Assembly (NCBI RefSeq): GCF_011057685.1
Contig: NZ_LNFY01000001.1
Location: forward strand, 186,001 to 250,000
Source: Thermotoga sp. Ku-13t
GTDB lineage: Bacteria > Thermotogota > Thermotogae > Thermotogales > DSM-5069
Direction of reading: 5' to 3'
DNA length: 64,000 nucleotides
Each line of letters begins with the position of its first letter. Positions within the stretch are counted from its first letter, which is position 1. The translations under genes and the position numbers were made by a program. The notes below the pieces were generated by a model that was not told the origin of the DNA, did not search any database, and saw nothing but the letters and a program-made list of their open reading frames with translations. Below are positions 50,724 through 60,119 of this stretch, in pieces.

Positions 50724-52718
50724 GTGATCTTCGAAATGCTCTCCAGCGTGCGCTCGAGAGGAAAACTCGATTACTGTGTGCCCAGCTTGTGGATCGAAGG
50801 CTGGTATAAAGGACCGTGCAGGATGGAGAACGATAAAGCCTTTGTCGATCCCGCAGTGCTCTTTTCAGAACTCAAAGAATGGCTCAAACAGAACAAACTC
50901 ATCGATGCCGAAGTGGGAGAGTCTCTGAGTCTGCAGAAGAACGAATCGAGCAGGAGCTGGATCAAAAAGGCGGTGCTGTACAGCAGCCTGGTGCGCACGA
51001 ACAGCGCGTACAACCACAAAGGCTTCGGCAGATTTGAGCAGGATGATGTGCTCGGATATCGAGAGAGTGGAACGTTTCTGAAGATGACATTACTTCTTCC
51101 ACATCTTAAAAGACTTGGAATCTACGTGCTCTATTTGCTACCGATCACCCAGTCGAGCGAGATGTTCAAGAAGGGAGAGATCGGTTCACCTTACGCGGTG
51201 AAAGACTTTTTGAAGATAGATGAAAGGTACCACGATCCCTTGCTCGACGGCTGGAACGTTTCGGACGAGTTCGCAGCTTTCGTTCAGGCCTGCCACATGC
51301 TTGGTATCAGGGTGGTTCTCGATTTCATTCCAAGAACCGCCGCGCGTGATTGCAACCTCGTCCTCGAACATCCAGACTGGTTCTACTGGGTCAAGCTCGA
51401 GGAACTGGCAGGCTATTCTCCACCAAAGATCGAGCATCTGGGTTTCTGCCAGCCGACCTTCGAGCAGATGAGGGAACTGTACGATCTCGAAGTGGTTCGC
51501 ACGCATTTGAAGAAGTTTTCTTTCGATCCTTCAAAACTTGATCCGCAAAAATGGGAAAATTTCGTGAGGCACTGTGAAAAAGAGAATTTCATGTACCAGA
51601 TCGCGAAGGAGTTCGGAGTCGTAACGGCGCCGGGCTTTTCCGACTGGGTCAACGATCCACAACCGACCTGGGACGACGTGACGTTCTTCAGGCTCTATCT
51701 GGACCACCCGCTCACCGCGAAGGGAAAGGTATCGAAAAACCAGGCACCGTACGTGCTTTTCGATGTCATCAAAGCGAGTCGTTTCCCCGGAGAGGTGAAG
51801 AACGTCCAGCTTTGGCAGTACATAGCGTCCGTGTTGCCACAGTTCCAGAAGAAGTACGGAATCGACGGTGTGAGGCTAGACATGGGCCACGCGCTGCCGC
51901 AGGAGCTCCAGAAGATGATCATGGACAACGCGCGTTCTATCGACCCGTCGTTCGTCTTCATCGCGGAAGAACTCGAGCCACACAGAGCAATCGAAGCGAA
52001 ACAGGCCGGTTACGATGCGATCGTCGGAAACAGCTGGTGGATGCTCCCGAGGTTCCCTGAAAAAACCTACGAGTTCTTCCAGAATCTTTCTGGCAGCATA
52101 CAGCTTCCGTTCCTGGCGGCTTGCGAAACTCCCGATACCCCCAGAACCGTTACGAGGAACGAGGGACAGAGGCTAAAATACCTTCTTCCGTTCCTATGTG
52201 CGTTCGTGAGGAACGGAATTTTTTCGATCAACTGTGGGCAGGAAATAGAAGAAAGTCAACCCATGAACCTTGGGCTCGATAACGATGCGTGCGGCAGGTT
52301 CACTTTGAAGTGCGACGATGAATTTCAAGGCAAACTTGCATTCTTCGATCACTATGTTCTTCACTGGAAGAGAACAGATCTTGTCGATTTCCTTTCAGAA
52401 CTTTCCAGTGTGAGAAATCGCTTCCTGGACGTGTTGCTCGAGGGAGAATACAGACCGGTCTATCTGAACTGGCAGGATGGAACGATCTGTAACGCGTCCT
52501 ACTGGAAGGACGATCTCGCGCTGATCGTGCTGGCCAACTTGAGACTGAGTGAGTGCAGTGTGGATGTGTTGCTGGAGCACACATGTGGTCGAAGGATCGG
52601 GGTACTCGAAGCCACGAGCTGGGATGGAAATGGATGGAAGCAGGAGAAAGTCTCTAACGTGATAACATGCCAGCTCGAACCGCTCGGTTTCAAACTCTAC
52701 GTTTTGAAGCTGGGGTGA
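50724..52718 (+). CDS. mmtA: Maltosyltransferase (GH13), MmtA-like
   Basis: A 664-residue GH13 enzyme. It closely matches my memory of T. maritima maltosyltransferase along its length: KAVLYSSLVRTNSAYNHKG, VLGYRESGTFLKMTLLLP, ILGIRVV-type LDFIPRTAARDCNL, GVRLDMGHALP (nucleophile Asp), VFIAEEL (acid/base Glu), ETPDTPR (third Asp) and GQEIEESQPMNLGLDND. It transfers maltosyl units between malto-oligosaccharides in the cytoplasm. The SD GAGGTGATC places the start at GTG 50724 rather than GTG 50715. It is followed 7 bp on by an unknown gene. Confidence 0.9.
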   Translation: MIFEMLSSVRSRGKLDYCVPSLWIEGWYKGPCRMENDKAFVDPAVLFSELKEWLKQNKLIDAEVGESLSLQKNESSRSWIKKAVLYSSLVRTNSAYNHKGFGRFEQDDVLGYRESGTFLKMTLLLPHLKRLGIYVLYLLPITQSSEMFKKGEIGSPYAVKDFLKIDERYHDPLLDGWNVSDEFAAFVQACHMLGIRVVLDFIPRTAARDCNLVLEHPDWFYWVKLEELAGYSPPKIEHLGFCQPTFEQMRELYDLEVVRTHLKKFSFDPSKLDPQKWENFVRHCEKENFMYQIAKEFGVVTAPGFSDWVNDPQPTWDDVTFFRLYLDHPLTAKGKVSKNQAPYVLFDVIKASRFPGEVKNVQLWQYIASVLPQFQKKYGIDGVRLDMGHALPQELQKMIMDNARSIDPSFVFIAEELEPHRAIEAKQAGYDAIVGNSWWMLPRFPEKTYEFFQNLSGSIQLPFLAACETPDTPRTVTRNEGQRLKYLLPFLCAFVRNGIFSINCGQEIEESQPMNLGLDNDACGRFTLKCDDEFQGKLAFFDHYVLHWKRTDLVDFLSELSSVRNRFLDVLLEGEYRPVYLNWQDGTICNASYWKDDLALIVLANLRLSECSVDVLLEHTCGRRIGVLEATSWDGNGWKQEKVSNVITCQLEPLGFKLYVLKLG

Positions 52719-52725
52719 AGGAAGG

Positions 52726-53349
52726 TTGAAGAGAGCGTACCTTTTGAATCTGAAGCTGTACGATTCTGCCGACGCGCGCTTTCCACTCGATTTTGACCGG
52801 GTGCAGAGAAGGAAGAAGTCCATACTGACCGAATTTCTCAGCCTGGACGCGGCCGAGTTTTTCATGGTGAATCTGTTCGGAGATCTTGCGTTGCCAAAGC
52901 ACGTTGTCGAAGTTCTATCTTTGCTTCCGTCAAAGGGAAAGTTCAGGCTGAAAGACGAGAACGTTCCGCTGGAACAATTCTCTCTCCCATCGAACGTTTC
53001 ATTGCTTGAAGAGTTGCCGGTCGAATTCACCAGTTTCTCTTCCAATCCCGTCGAGACGGAGCTTCCATCCTTTCTCATAGAAGAAGATGGGGAATTGCTT
53101 TTGATGAGGGCTTCAATGAAGGGTTGCAAGCCAGTCCAGAAAGAGACGCTGTCTTTGCCCGAAGAGGGACAGATCGCTTACATGCTCGAACCGGTTCAGG
53201 AAGAAAGACTCGAACAGGCCTCTCAGTTGCAGGTCCACGTCCTTGAATCTTACCAGCTGCCGGAAAAAGAAACAGTGAAAAAGTTGTTCGAGAGTGCTCC
53301 GGAAAAGCTGAAGGCGCTGCTCGTGGAAATCTCGAATCTGCAGGGGTGA
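52726..53349 (+). CDS. Hypothetical protein upstream of the YhaN-like ATPase
   Basis: A 207-residue acidic soluble protein that I do not recognise. It starts at TTG 52726 with GGGGTGAAGGAAGG upstream. There is no signal peptide, membrane segment or metallophosphatase motif (no GDxxD or GNHD), so it is not a YhaO/SbcD nuclease. It is 3 bp from the ATPase gene, has normal composition, and is probably its partner or a regulator. Confidence 0.7.
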   Translation: MKRAYLLNLKLYDSADARFPLDFDRVQRRKKSILTEFLSLDAAEFFMVNLFGDLALPKHVVEVLSLLPSKGKFRLKDENVPLEQFSLPSNVSLLEELPVEFTSFSSNPVETELPSFLIEEDGELLLMRASMKGCKPVQKETLSLPEEGQIAYMLEPVQEERLEQASQLQVHVLESYQLPEKETVKKLFESAPEKLKALLVEISNLQG

Positions 53350-53352
53350 AGT

Positions 53353-55872
53353 ATGGCTGTGCAGATCAGAAGGCTGTACATCAAAGGATTTGGAAAATTG
53401 AAGTCATTCAAGCTCGAACTGAAACCAGGTTTGAACGTCGTCTACGGTCCAAACGAGTCCGGCAAGACGACGCTGTACAACTTCATCAGATCGTGCATCT
53501 GCGGTCTGTCTGAAAAGGAATTGGAAAAATATCGACCCTGGGATGGTTCCGAACTCAATGGTGAAATCGTTCTTCTTCTTCATGAGGGAAAAGAGCTTAG
53601 AACTTTCAGTATCACCGGTGAGAAGATTTTTGAGAGAAACTTCGCAGACAGTCTGATCTTCCTGAGCGATGAAGAAGATCTGACGCTCAGAAAGGCAGAG
53701 GATCATCTCATCGCACGGATGAAGAACAACCTCCAACGCGTGGAAGAAGCTCAGTTGATCGAAGATGTCCTGAAGAAGATCCCACATTACGCGGAAGAAC
53801 TCCTCTCTGAAAGAAGACAGCTCGAGGAGAAACTGAACCGGCTCAAAGAGCAGATCGAAGAATTCCACCAGGCGAGAAAACAACAGTTTTCTAACTTCGT
53901 GGAAATCTCAAAACTCAAGCAAGAGCTTTCGTTGCTTCATCAAGAAAGATCCAAGTTGCAGGCTCAGATTGCGAGGCTGGACGAAAAGATCGAAGAATTT
54001 TTGAAGCAGCAACTCGAAGAACTCGATCGCAGATTGAGAGAAGTTCTTCAAACACTCGAAAAAGAGAAAAAACTTGCGCTTTTGGACGGGATACAGTACG
54101 AGGAACTTTTGAAAGCGAAAGCGCACCTAGATGAACTGAACACGATCATCGGGCAACGTCAGAGCAGGGTCGAAGAGATCTCGAAACTCCTCGAAGAAAC
54201 AGTAAAACAGCGCAACGAACTGGTACGCTCGATTGGGGATGAAGATATCGAGACGTTCAAGCTGAAACTGAAAAATTTGACTCTCGCGTACAAGCTCCTG
54301 GAATCGAACCTTCAGCAACTGAAAGAATTCGAATCCAGATACGAACCTTCTTGGAAAGCGTTCGAAGGACTCCGCGAAGATTTTCTGGAAGAAATGGTGG
54401 ACGAAGTGGAGCATCTTCAACAGCAGGAAGAGATGCAGCTGCAGAGCAGGCTGAAACTCCTCGAAGAGAATTCCTCTGAGAATAGAAAAAAGATCAGCAG
54501 GTCTCGCATCATCGCGATCGTTTCCGCTCTGACGGCCGTGGCTTCGACGATCCTCGGGTTCATGGTGGCGAGCTGGTGGTTCTTCCTCACGGCAGGGCTC
54601 GGTGCGACTACTTTGTTTTTCCTGACAAACGTGTGGAGGTTGGACAGGCAGATGTCACGTGACGAAGAAGAGATGTTGAAATGCCAGCTAGAACTGCGCG
54701 CGATAGAAAAAAGGAAAAGCTCAGCCACGCAAAGATTGTTCGCGAACTTTGGTGTCAAAGACGTATCTCAACTGAGACAGCTTTATAAGCGTTACAGAGA
54801 CTGGCTTAGCGAAAAAGACAGGTTCGAAAGGTTGAGACAAGAGCTCGAAATGGAAACGAAGAACCTTCTGGAACAGCTCAGGCAGTATGGAGCAGAAGAA
54901 CTGTCCGACGTTCCGAGTGTGATTCTCAGGCTCGAGGAAACTGTTTCATCGATCGAAGAAAAGAGCTTGAAGATAGCACAGCTCAAAGAGTCCTTACAGC
55001 ATCTGCAGGATGAACTGTCAGATTTGCAGAGACAGAAATTATCGTGGAAAAGCGAATTGAGAGAACTGCTCGAAAAGTTCGGTCTGGAAAGCTTCGAAGA
55101 GGTCAGCGGGGCGCATGAAAGGTACCACCGCGTTGAGGAGCTCGAGACTGAAAGATCGAAGTTAGAACGAACAAAGCAGTGCCTGCAAGAGCGCAACTTT
55201 GAATGTCTGCTGAGACAGTACCCGACCCTTTCGAACCTTCTGGACGAAAAGACCAGGCTCGAAAACCTCTCGAAAGATGTGGACAAACAGATCGAAAATT
55301 TGCAAACGAACCTCGCTGAACTGGAATCAACCCTGAACGAAGGAACGTTGCTCGATGGGGTAGTGGAACTGCTGAAGGAAAAATCGCTGATCGAACTTCG
55401 CAGCCGGATCGTCGAAATGAAGCTCGAAAGGTTACCATCGCTTTCACAGTTTTTGCACTCCGAACTTGAGAGGTTGACTGGATCTTACGTGAAGAAGTTT
55501 GCGAACCTTTTCGTGTCAACTTTCAGAATGTTTTCAAAGCTGGCAGAGAACGTGGTTGTGGACAAGGATCTTTCCGTGAGGATCGTGGCTGGCAGCGATC
55601 TGCATCTTTCCACCGAGGTTCTGAGCAGGGCGACAATCGACCAGTTGATCCTGTCCTACAAGACGGCGCTTCACGATACGCTCGAGCTCTCTGAACCCCT
55701 TCCGCTGATCGTGGATAACTTTCTGATCAGGTTCGACGAGGAACGACTGAAAGTGGCCGAAGAACTTCTGAAGGAAATTTCGAAGACACGGCAGGTACTG
55801 ATAATGACGAGCGATAGAAAGTTGATAGATCTTCTGGGCGTGCAGCCCGTGGCTCAATTGAACGTGACTTAG
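53353..55872 (+). CDS. YhaN-like SMC/Rad50-type ATPase with central membrane segment
   Basis: An 839-residue coiled-coil ATPase. The N-terminal head has Walker A GPNESGKTTLYNF (residues 35-47). A long coiled coil runs from about 120 to 375. Two hydrophobic helices at about 384-430 are followed by more coiled coil to about 700. The C-terminal head has a degenerate signature (STEVLSRATIDQLILSYKTAL) and Walker B PLPLIVDNFLIRFD. The shape is YhaN-like: the tip of the coil is anchored in the membrane, unlike Rad50 with its zinc hook. YhaN partners with the nuclease YhaO in Bacillus, but no nuclease gene is adjacent here. It ends 4 bp inside the convergent GGDEF gene. Confidence 0.82.
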   Translation: MAVQIRRLYIKGFGKLKSFKLELKPGLNVVYGPNESGKTTLYNFIRSCICGLSEKELEKYRPWDGSELNGEIVLLLHEGKELRTFSITGEKIFERNFADSLIFLSDEEDLTLRKAEDHLIARMKNNLQRVEEAQLIEDVLKKIPHYAEELLSERRQLEEKLNRLKEQIEEFHQARKQQFSNFVEISKLKQELSLLHQERSKLQAQIARLDEKIEEFLKQQLEELDRRLREVLQTLEKEKKLALLDGIQYEELLKAKAHLDELNTIIGQRQSRVEEISKLLEETVKQRNELVRSIGDEDIETFKLKLKNLTLAYKLLESNLQQLKEFESRYEPSWKAFEGLREDFLEEMVDEVEHLQQQEEMQLQSRLKLLEENSSENRKKISRSRIIAIVSALTAVASTILGFMVASWWFFLTAGLGATTLFFLTNVWRLDRQMSRDEEEMLKCQLELRAIEKRKSSATQRLFANFGVKDVSQLRQLYKRYRDWLSEKDRFERLRQELEMETKNLLEQLRQYGAEELSDVPSVILRLEETVSSIEEKSLKIAQLKESLQHLQDELSDLQRQKLSWKSELRELLEKFGLESFEEVSGAHERYHRVEELETERSKLERTKQCLQERNFECLLRQYPTLSNLLDEKTRLENLSKDVDKQIENLQTNLAELESTLNEGTLLDGVVELLKEKSLIELRSRIVEMKLERLPSLSQFLHSELERLTGSYVKKFANLFVSTFRMFSKLAENVVVDKDLSVRIVAGSDLHLSTEVLSRATIDQLILSYKTALHDTLELSEPLPLIVDNFLIRFDEERLKVAEELLKEISKTRQVLIMTSDRKLIDLLGVQPVAQLNVT

Positions 55873-57467
55873 AACACCATGAGCCTGTCTTTCCCGGAAA
55901 TCTTGGCGATCTGAAGCGCCTGCAGAGCCGCTTTGGTGAGTTCTTGTGAAGTCTTCCCGTGCTCGGGAAATATGGCGATACCTGCACTCACCGATACCTT
56001 CGTTTGAAAATCGATCCTTCGAACTTCCTGAAGGAGCCTGTCAGTGATCTCGATCGCCTTGGATTTGGTCACGTTCCTCAAAAGCAGCGCGAACTCTTCA
56101 CCACCGAACCTTGCGGCTATGTCGGTTTTCCTCGTTTTCGTGCGCAGTATGTCCGCGATCTTTTCGAGCAGACGGTCTCCCACTTCGTGTCCGAAACGCT
56201 GGTTTATGAGAGACAGATCGTCCACATCCAGGATCACGATTGCGAAACGGTTCCCCTTCGCAATCTCCGCATCGACATAGCTGAGAAAAGCGGAGTGCGT
56301 GAGCAACAGCGTGTGAGAATCGTAGGGTTGTCTTGAGACGATGTCTCGATACAGTTCCGATCTTTCCAGAAGCTTGTATACCTGGTTCGCTATAAGTTCC
56401 ATCAATTGAACGTCTTCGACCCGCGGCCTTTTTCCGCTTTCCGGTGCATCCACGCTGATGTAACCGACCATCTCCCCAAGAGGGCTGTATATCGGGACTA
56501 TCAGAAAATCTTGAGGGCGCCAGGCGTCAGGTTCATCGACTGATGCTTGGTCGATCAGTACCGCACTGTACTGCGACAGCACCTCAACTGTACCTTCGGG
56601 TATGAAATAAGAGCTGCTCACCCTGAAGCGTTCCTGCGTGAAGCGCAGAAGATGTTCGATCGGTGGCGGGTTTTCTCTCAGCCTTGAGAATTCTTCCTCA
56701 CTCATTCCGTAATGCGCTACGCGCTGGATCACCCCGAGCTCTCTGTTCAGAACGCTGATCAAGACGTATCTGAATCCTGTGATATCGCTGACGGTCTTGG
56801 CAAAATGTCTCAGAGTGTCCGTGACCGAGGCACTCGGAGGATGGTTCACCAGCTCGACCACGGTGGCGAGCTTCTTTCTGAAATCTGCGTAAGTCTGCTG
56901 GAACTTTTCCAGCTCCTTCATCTTGGATTTGTAACCGAGCAGCAAGTTATAAATCAAAAAACTCAGCATGAAGACCAGAACGATCCACAGGCTCTGCAAT
57001 TGCTGAGCGGACATGTAAAGACACGCCAATGTGGTGACGAACAGAACATCTTCAACGAAGAACAGGCGTGACTTTTCAGATTCTACGAGCACAGCCAGAA
57101 GGAAAGCGGTAGGGCTCAACAGAAGTGTTTTCAAGAAAAGATTATCTGCCAAGCTGGATAAGAAGTAAGCCAGGGCGTAGATGTTGTATTGCTTCAGAAA
57201 ACCGTAGAGTCTGTTTGAGAAAGCGTTCTTTTCAAAACGCAAAGAAGATCCGAGCGCCACGATCAACGGCATGAGGTTGCCGTTACCGAACGCAGTGTGT
57301 GGCAGGGCAACGAAGAGACCAGTCGCAGCCGTTCGCTGTTTCCTCTGAAGGTTGAAAACCGCAACGCTGTAGACGAGGAAGACTGCATCGAGCAGGGTAA
57401 ACCTGAAGGGCTTGAGCAGATATGTGAACAGAGCCGCGACAGCGATCAGAAGCAGTGATTTTTTCAA
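55869..57467 (-). CDS. Membrane GGDEF diguanylate cyclase with GAF-like domain
   Basis: A protein of about 532 residues. The N-terminal ~180 residues hold several membrane helices, then comes a coiled coil, a GAF-like sensory domain (about 215-360) and a GGDEF domain with ARFGGEEFALLL (active GGEEF). A product-inhibition I-site RKTD sits exactly five residues before GGEEF. It should make cyclic di-GMP and be feedback-inhibited. TTG 57467, overlapping the stop of the upstream gene, is my preferred start; GTG 57476 abuts its SD. It is the last gene of the envelope operon. Confidence 0.87.
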   Translation of the reverse strand: MKKSLLLIAVAALFTYLLKPFRFTLLDAVFLVYSVAVFNLQRKQRTAATGLFVALPHTAFGNGNLMPLIVALGSSLRFEKNAFSNRLYGFLKQYNIYALAYFLSSLADNLFLKTLLLSPTAFLLAVLVESEKSRLFFVEDVLFVTTLACLYMSAQQLQSLWIVLVFMLSFLIYNLLLGYKSKMKELEKFQQTYADFRKKLATVVELVNHPPSASVTDTLRHFAKTVSDITGFRYVLISVLNRELGVIQRVAHYGMSEEEFSRLRENPPPIEHLLRFTQERFRVSSSYFIPEGTVEVLSQYSAVLIDQASVDEPDAWRPQDFLIVPIYSPLGEMVGYISVDAPESGKRPRVEDVQLMELIANQVYKLLERSELYRDIVSRQPYDSHTLLLTHSAFLSYVDAEIAKGNRFAIVILDVDDLSLINQRFGHEVGDRLLEKIADILRTKTRKTDIAARFGGEEFALLLRNVTKSKAIEITDRLLQEVRRIDFQTKVSVSAGIAIFPEHGKTSQELTKAALQALQIAKISGKDRLMVF

Positions 57468-58540
57468 CCTCTCCACCCCTTCATCTCTGTGGTGGAAAAG
57501 TCGAACGGGAACTCGACCCACCTGTTCTCCAGAGAGGATTTGTATATCGCCAGCACGATTTCTACTGCCCTGGAGCCTGATTCTGCATCGATGTACGGTT
57601 TTCTGTCCTCCAAGATGGCCTTGCAGAAATCTTCATACAGCGGCCCGTGACCATGGCCGTACACCGTCTCTGGATCTGGCAGGCTCATGAAGGGATGTGA
57701 ATCTTCATCTGGAAATCTCCACACGAGTATCCTGTTGACGGCGAGCCCTCCTATTTTGACCGTTCCTCTCTCACCGAAGATCGTCAGAACTTCCTCAAGG
57801 TTCCTGTCGAACACGTTCGACGTGGCCTCTACGATCCCCACGCAACCAGATTCGAACTCGACTATGCCCGCAGCCAGATCTTCCACGGGAATGTAAGGAT
57901 GGTTCAGATTCTTTATCAATCCGAAAACGCGTTTGGGTTTTCCTCCCAGCATCCACTGGAGCAGATCGATCCCGTGAATCGACTGGTTCATGAGCACGCC
58001 CCCGTCCTGTTCCCATGTTCCGCGCCAGGCGTCCTGTCTGTAGTAGGATTCGCTTCTGTTCCAGCGCACGCTTACGGCACCGTGAAACAGCTTACCGAAG
58101 GCTCCAGTCTCTATTTTCTTGCGGAGCTCCTGAACCGGCGGGTTGAACCTGTTCTGGTGGCACACCCCTACTTTCAGTTTCTTGTGCTTGGACGTGTCGA
58201 CGATTTCTCTCAAATGTTTCGTGTCGAGGGCGAGGGGCTTTTCCACCAAGACGTGCTTGCCGAACTCCATCGCCTGCATCGTCATTTCGTAGTGCAAACC
58301 GCTCGGCGTGGCGATGGAGACGAAATCCACATCGGAGCGCCGGAGCACGTCGACGTAGTTCGTGTAGACTTCTGGTTTCACACCGAGCTTCTTTTCGAGA
58401 ATCTCCGCGGTTCTCTGCGCTTTTTCTTCAACGATGTCACACACCGCAACTGGTTCCACAAGATGACGATTTCGCTCGATGGCTTCCACGTGCTTCGAAG
58501 AGATCCGGCCGCAGCCAACCAGCGCCATCCTCAGTTTCAT
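57464..58540 (-). CDS. Gfo/Idh/MocA-family NAD(P)-dependent sugar oxidoreductase
   Basis: A 358-residue dehydrogenase with Rossmann motif ALVGCGRISSKHVEAI, the family signature HVLVEKPLALD and a C-terminal domain beginning near GVCHQNRFNPPVQEL. It directly overlaps wecB, so a UDP-N-acetyl-hexosamine oxidoreductase (WbpB-like, oxidising a UDP-HexNAcA) is a fair guess. True WbpB partners (aminotransferase, acetyltransferase) are not in the window. Confidence 0.87.
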   Translation of the reverse strand: MKLRMALVGCGRISSKHVEAIERNRHLVEPVAVCDIVEEKAQRTAEILEKKLGVKPEVYTNYVDVLRRSDVDFVSIATPSGLHYEMTMQAMEFGKHVLVEKPLALDTKHLREIVDTSKHKKLKVGVCHQNRFNPPVQELRKKIETGAFGKLFHGAVSVRWNRSESYYRQDAWRGTWEQDGGVLMNQSIHGIDLLQWMLGGKPKRVFGLIKNLNHPYIPVEDLAAGIVEFESGCVGIVEATSNVFDRNLEEVLTIFGERGTVKIGGLAVNRILVWRFPDEDSHPFMSLPDPETVYGHGHGPLYEDFCKAILEDRKPYIDAESGSRAVEIVLAIYKSSLENRWVEFPFDFSTTEMKGWRG

Positions 58541-59616
58541 ATCCGAACACCTCTCAAAATCTTCCAGATCCGTTCAGAAGTTTTCCCATCCCCGAAGGGA
58601 TTCTCAGAAGGATCCAATCTTTTCTCGCTCGCGAACACCATGGCGCCGTAGACCGAATCCTTGTCGGTGCCCGCCAGCGTTCCAAAACCAGATTCTATGA
58701 GCTCCGGTCTCTCCGTGGTCTTCCTTGCGACCACAACGAATTTGCCGAAAGACGGCGCTTCTTCCTGTACGCCACCGGAGTCGGTCACAACGAACCAGCA
58801 ACCTTCAAGCAACGCCAGAAAGGAAATGTAGTCGAGAGGTTCTATCAGGAAGAAGTGCCGGTTGGATCCGACGGTCTCGAAAACGATCTTTCTGACGTTG
58901 GGATTCTTGTGGACGGGCAGGACCACTGGAACGTTCCTTTCCTCGGCAAATTTCGCGATCCCGGAGAGTATCGAGACCATCCTCTCACCTATGTTCTCTC
59001 GCCTGTGGAGGGTCAGAAGTACGTAAGTGTCGAAGGGCACGATCCGCGATCTTATTCGAGGCAGTTCGAAGTTGTTTCTTATCATGTTCAGCGCATCGAC
59101 GACGCTGTTACCAACCACGTGGATGCGCCATTCTTCGATGCCTTCCTTCAGCAGGTTTTCCCTGGCTTTCATCGTTGGTGCAAACAAGTAAGTGCTGACA
59201 ACGTCCACAACCCTTCTGTTCATCTCTTCGGGGAAAGGATCATAGAGATCGTGGCTCCTCAAGCCCGCCTCGATGTGGGCGACCTCGACTTTCGAGTGAA
59301 ACGCACAGATCGCGCAGGCCATCGCCGTGGTGGTATCACCCTGCACGAAAAGCACGTCCGGCTTTTCTCGTTGCAGAATGGGAGGCAGTTTCTGCATGAT
59401 GCTGGCAACAACGCTGTCGAGGGTTTGATCGTGCGTCATGATGTTCAAATCGTACTTTGCCTCTATGCTGAAAATGTTCATCATCATATCCATCATTTCT
59501 CTATGCTGTGCTGTTGCGATTATGAACGCTTCTTCGCCTTTCTCCACGAAGAATTTAAAGACAGGCGCGACCTTTATGACTTCCGGACGGGTTCCGAACA
59601 CGAAACAATACTTCAT
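58537..59616 (-). CDS. wecB: UDP-N-acetylglucosamine 2-epimerase (non-hydrolysing)
   Basis: A 359-residue enzyme converting UDP-GlcNAc to UDP-ManNAc. Motifs are FGTRPEVIKVAPV, VQGDTTTAMACAICAF, VEAGLRS-type HIEAGLRSHDLYDPFPEEMNR, LTLHRRENIG and VTDSGGVQEEAPSFGKFVVVARKTTERPE. The start ATG 59616 has GGAGG upstream. It overlaps both neighbours by 4 bp and supplies precursor for an envelope polysaccharide. Confidence 0.95.
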   Translation of the reverse strand: MKYCFVFGTRPEVIKVAPVFKFFVEKGEEAFIIATAQHREMMDMMMNIFSIEAKYDLNIMTHDQTLDSVVASIMQKLPPILQREKPDVLFVQGDTTTAMACAICAFHSKVEVAHIEAGLRSHDLYDPFPEEMNRRVVDVVSTYLFAPTMKARENLLKEGIEEWRIHVVGNSVVDALNMIRNNFELPRIRSRIVPFDTYVLLTLHRRENIGERMVSILSGIAKFAEERNVPVVLPVHKNPNVRKIVFETVGSNRHFFLIEPLDYISFLALLEGCWFVVTDSGGVQEEAPSFGKFVVVARKTTERPELIESGFGTLAGTDKDSVYGAMVFASEKRLDPSENPFGDGKTSERIWKILRGVRI

Positions 59617-60104
59617 GATCGTTCGACCTCCAGGGACGTCCTGTTACCTTTGCTGTCTATAGCGACGCGCATGAACAACCTTTCCACCTCGATCTCGTAC
59701 ACAGCGTCTTCGCCCAGATCTGCGTAGGTGAGGATCCTTGTCGATGTGGGACGGACCTCGGACTCAAGTACGAAAAGCACGCGGGAAAACCTTTTGAAAA
59801 TGCTTTCATCCAGGCTGGCATCGAAGGCTATCACAGAAACCACACCGTACAGGAACGCTTTCTCAAGGAAATTTTCGAATTTCTTTGATGGGATCGGTTT
59901 CACGGAATTCTTTTCGATCCTTCCGAAGCAGATGAGCTCGTTCTTGATGAAATCAGGTACCAAACCCTCGGCACGCTCGTAGTTGACGATCCTCTGAAAG
60001 GCTGCATCGCTCAGAAGGATGATCCTTCCGGTAAAAACGATGGAATCCGATACCTTCAGTTTTCTGACGACGTTCAATGACACTGGATATTTCATGAACA
60101 GCAT
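59613..60104 (-). CDS. Orphan small protein resembling the beta part of Fe-S fumarase/tartrate dehydratase
   Basis: A 163-residue protein. Its N-terminal part (KVSDSIVFTGRIILLSDAAFQRIV) follows the pattern of class I hydro-lyase beta subunits (GDxVxLSGxIxxARDAAHxRL), and AFLYGVVSVIAFDAS fits a later segment. The usual Arg-Asp-Ala-His is Ser-Asp-Ala-Ala-Phe, and no alpha subunit or cluster cysteines are adjacent, so enzymatic activity is doubtful. The start ATG 60104 is 8 bp after AAAGGAGC. The similarity is by eye only. Confidence 0.6.
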   Translation of the reverse strand: MLFMKYPVSLNVVRKLKVSDSIVFTGRIILLSDAAFQRIVNYERAEGLVPDFIKNELICFGRIEKNSVKPIPSKKFENFLEKAFLYGVVSVIAFDASLDESIFKRFSRVLFVLESEVRPTSTRILTYADLGEDAVYEIEVERLFMRVAIDSKGNRTSLEVERS

Positions 60105-60119
60105 TTCACACTGCTCCTT

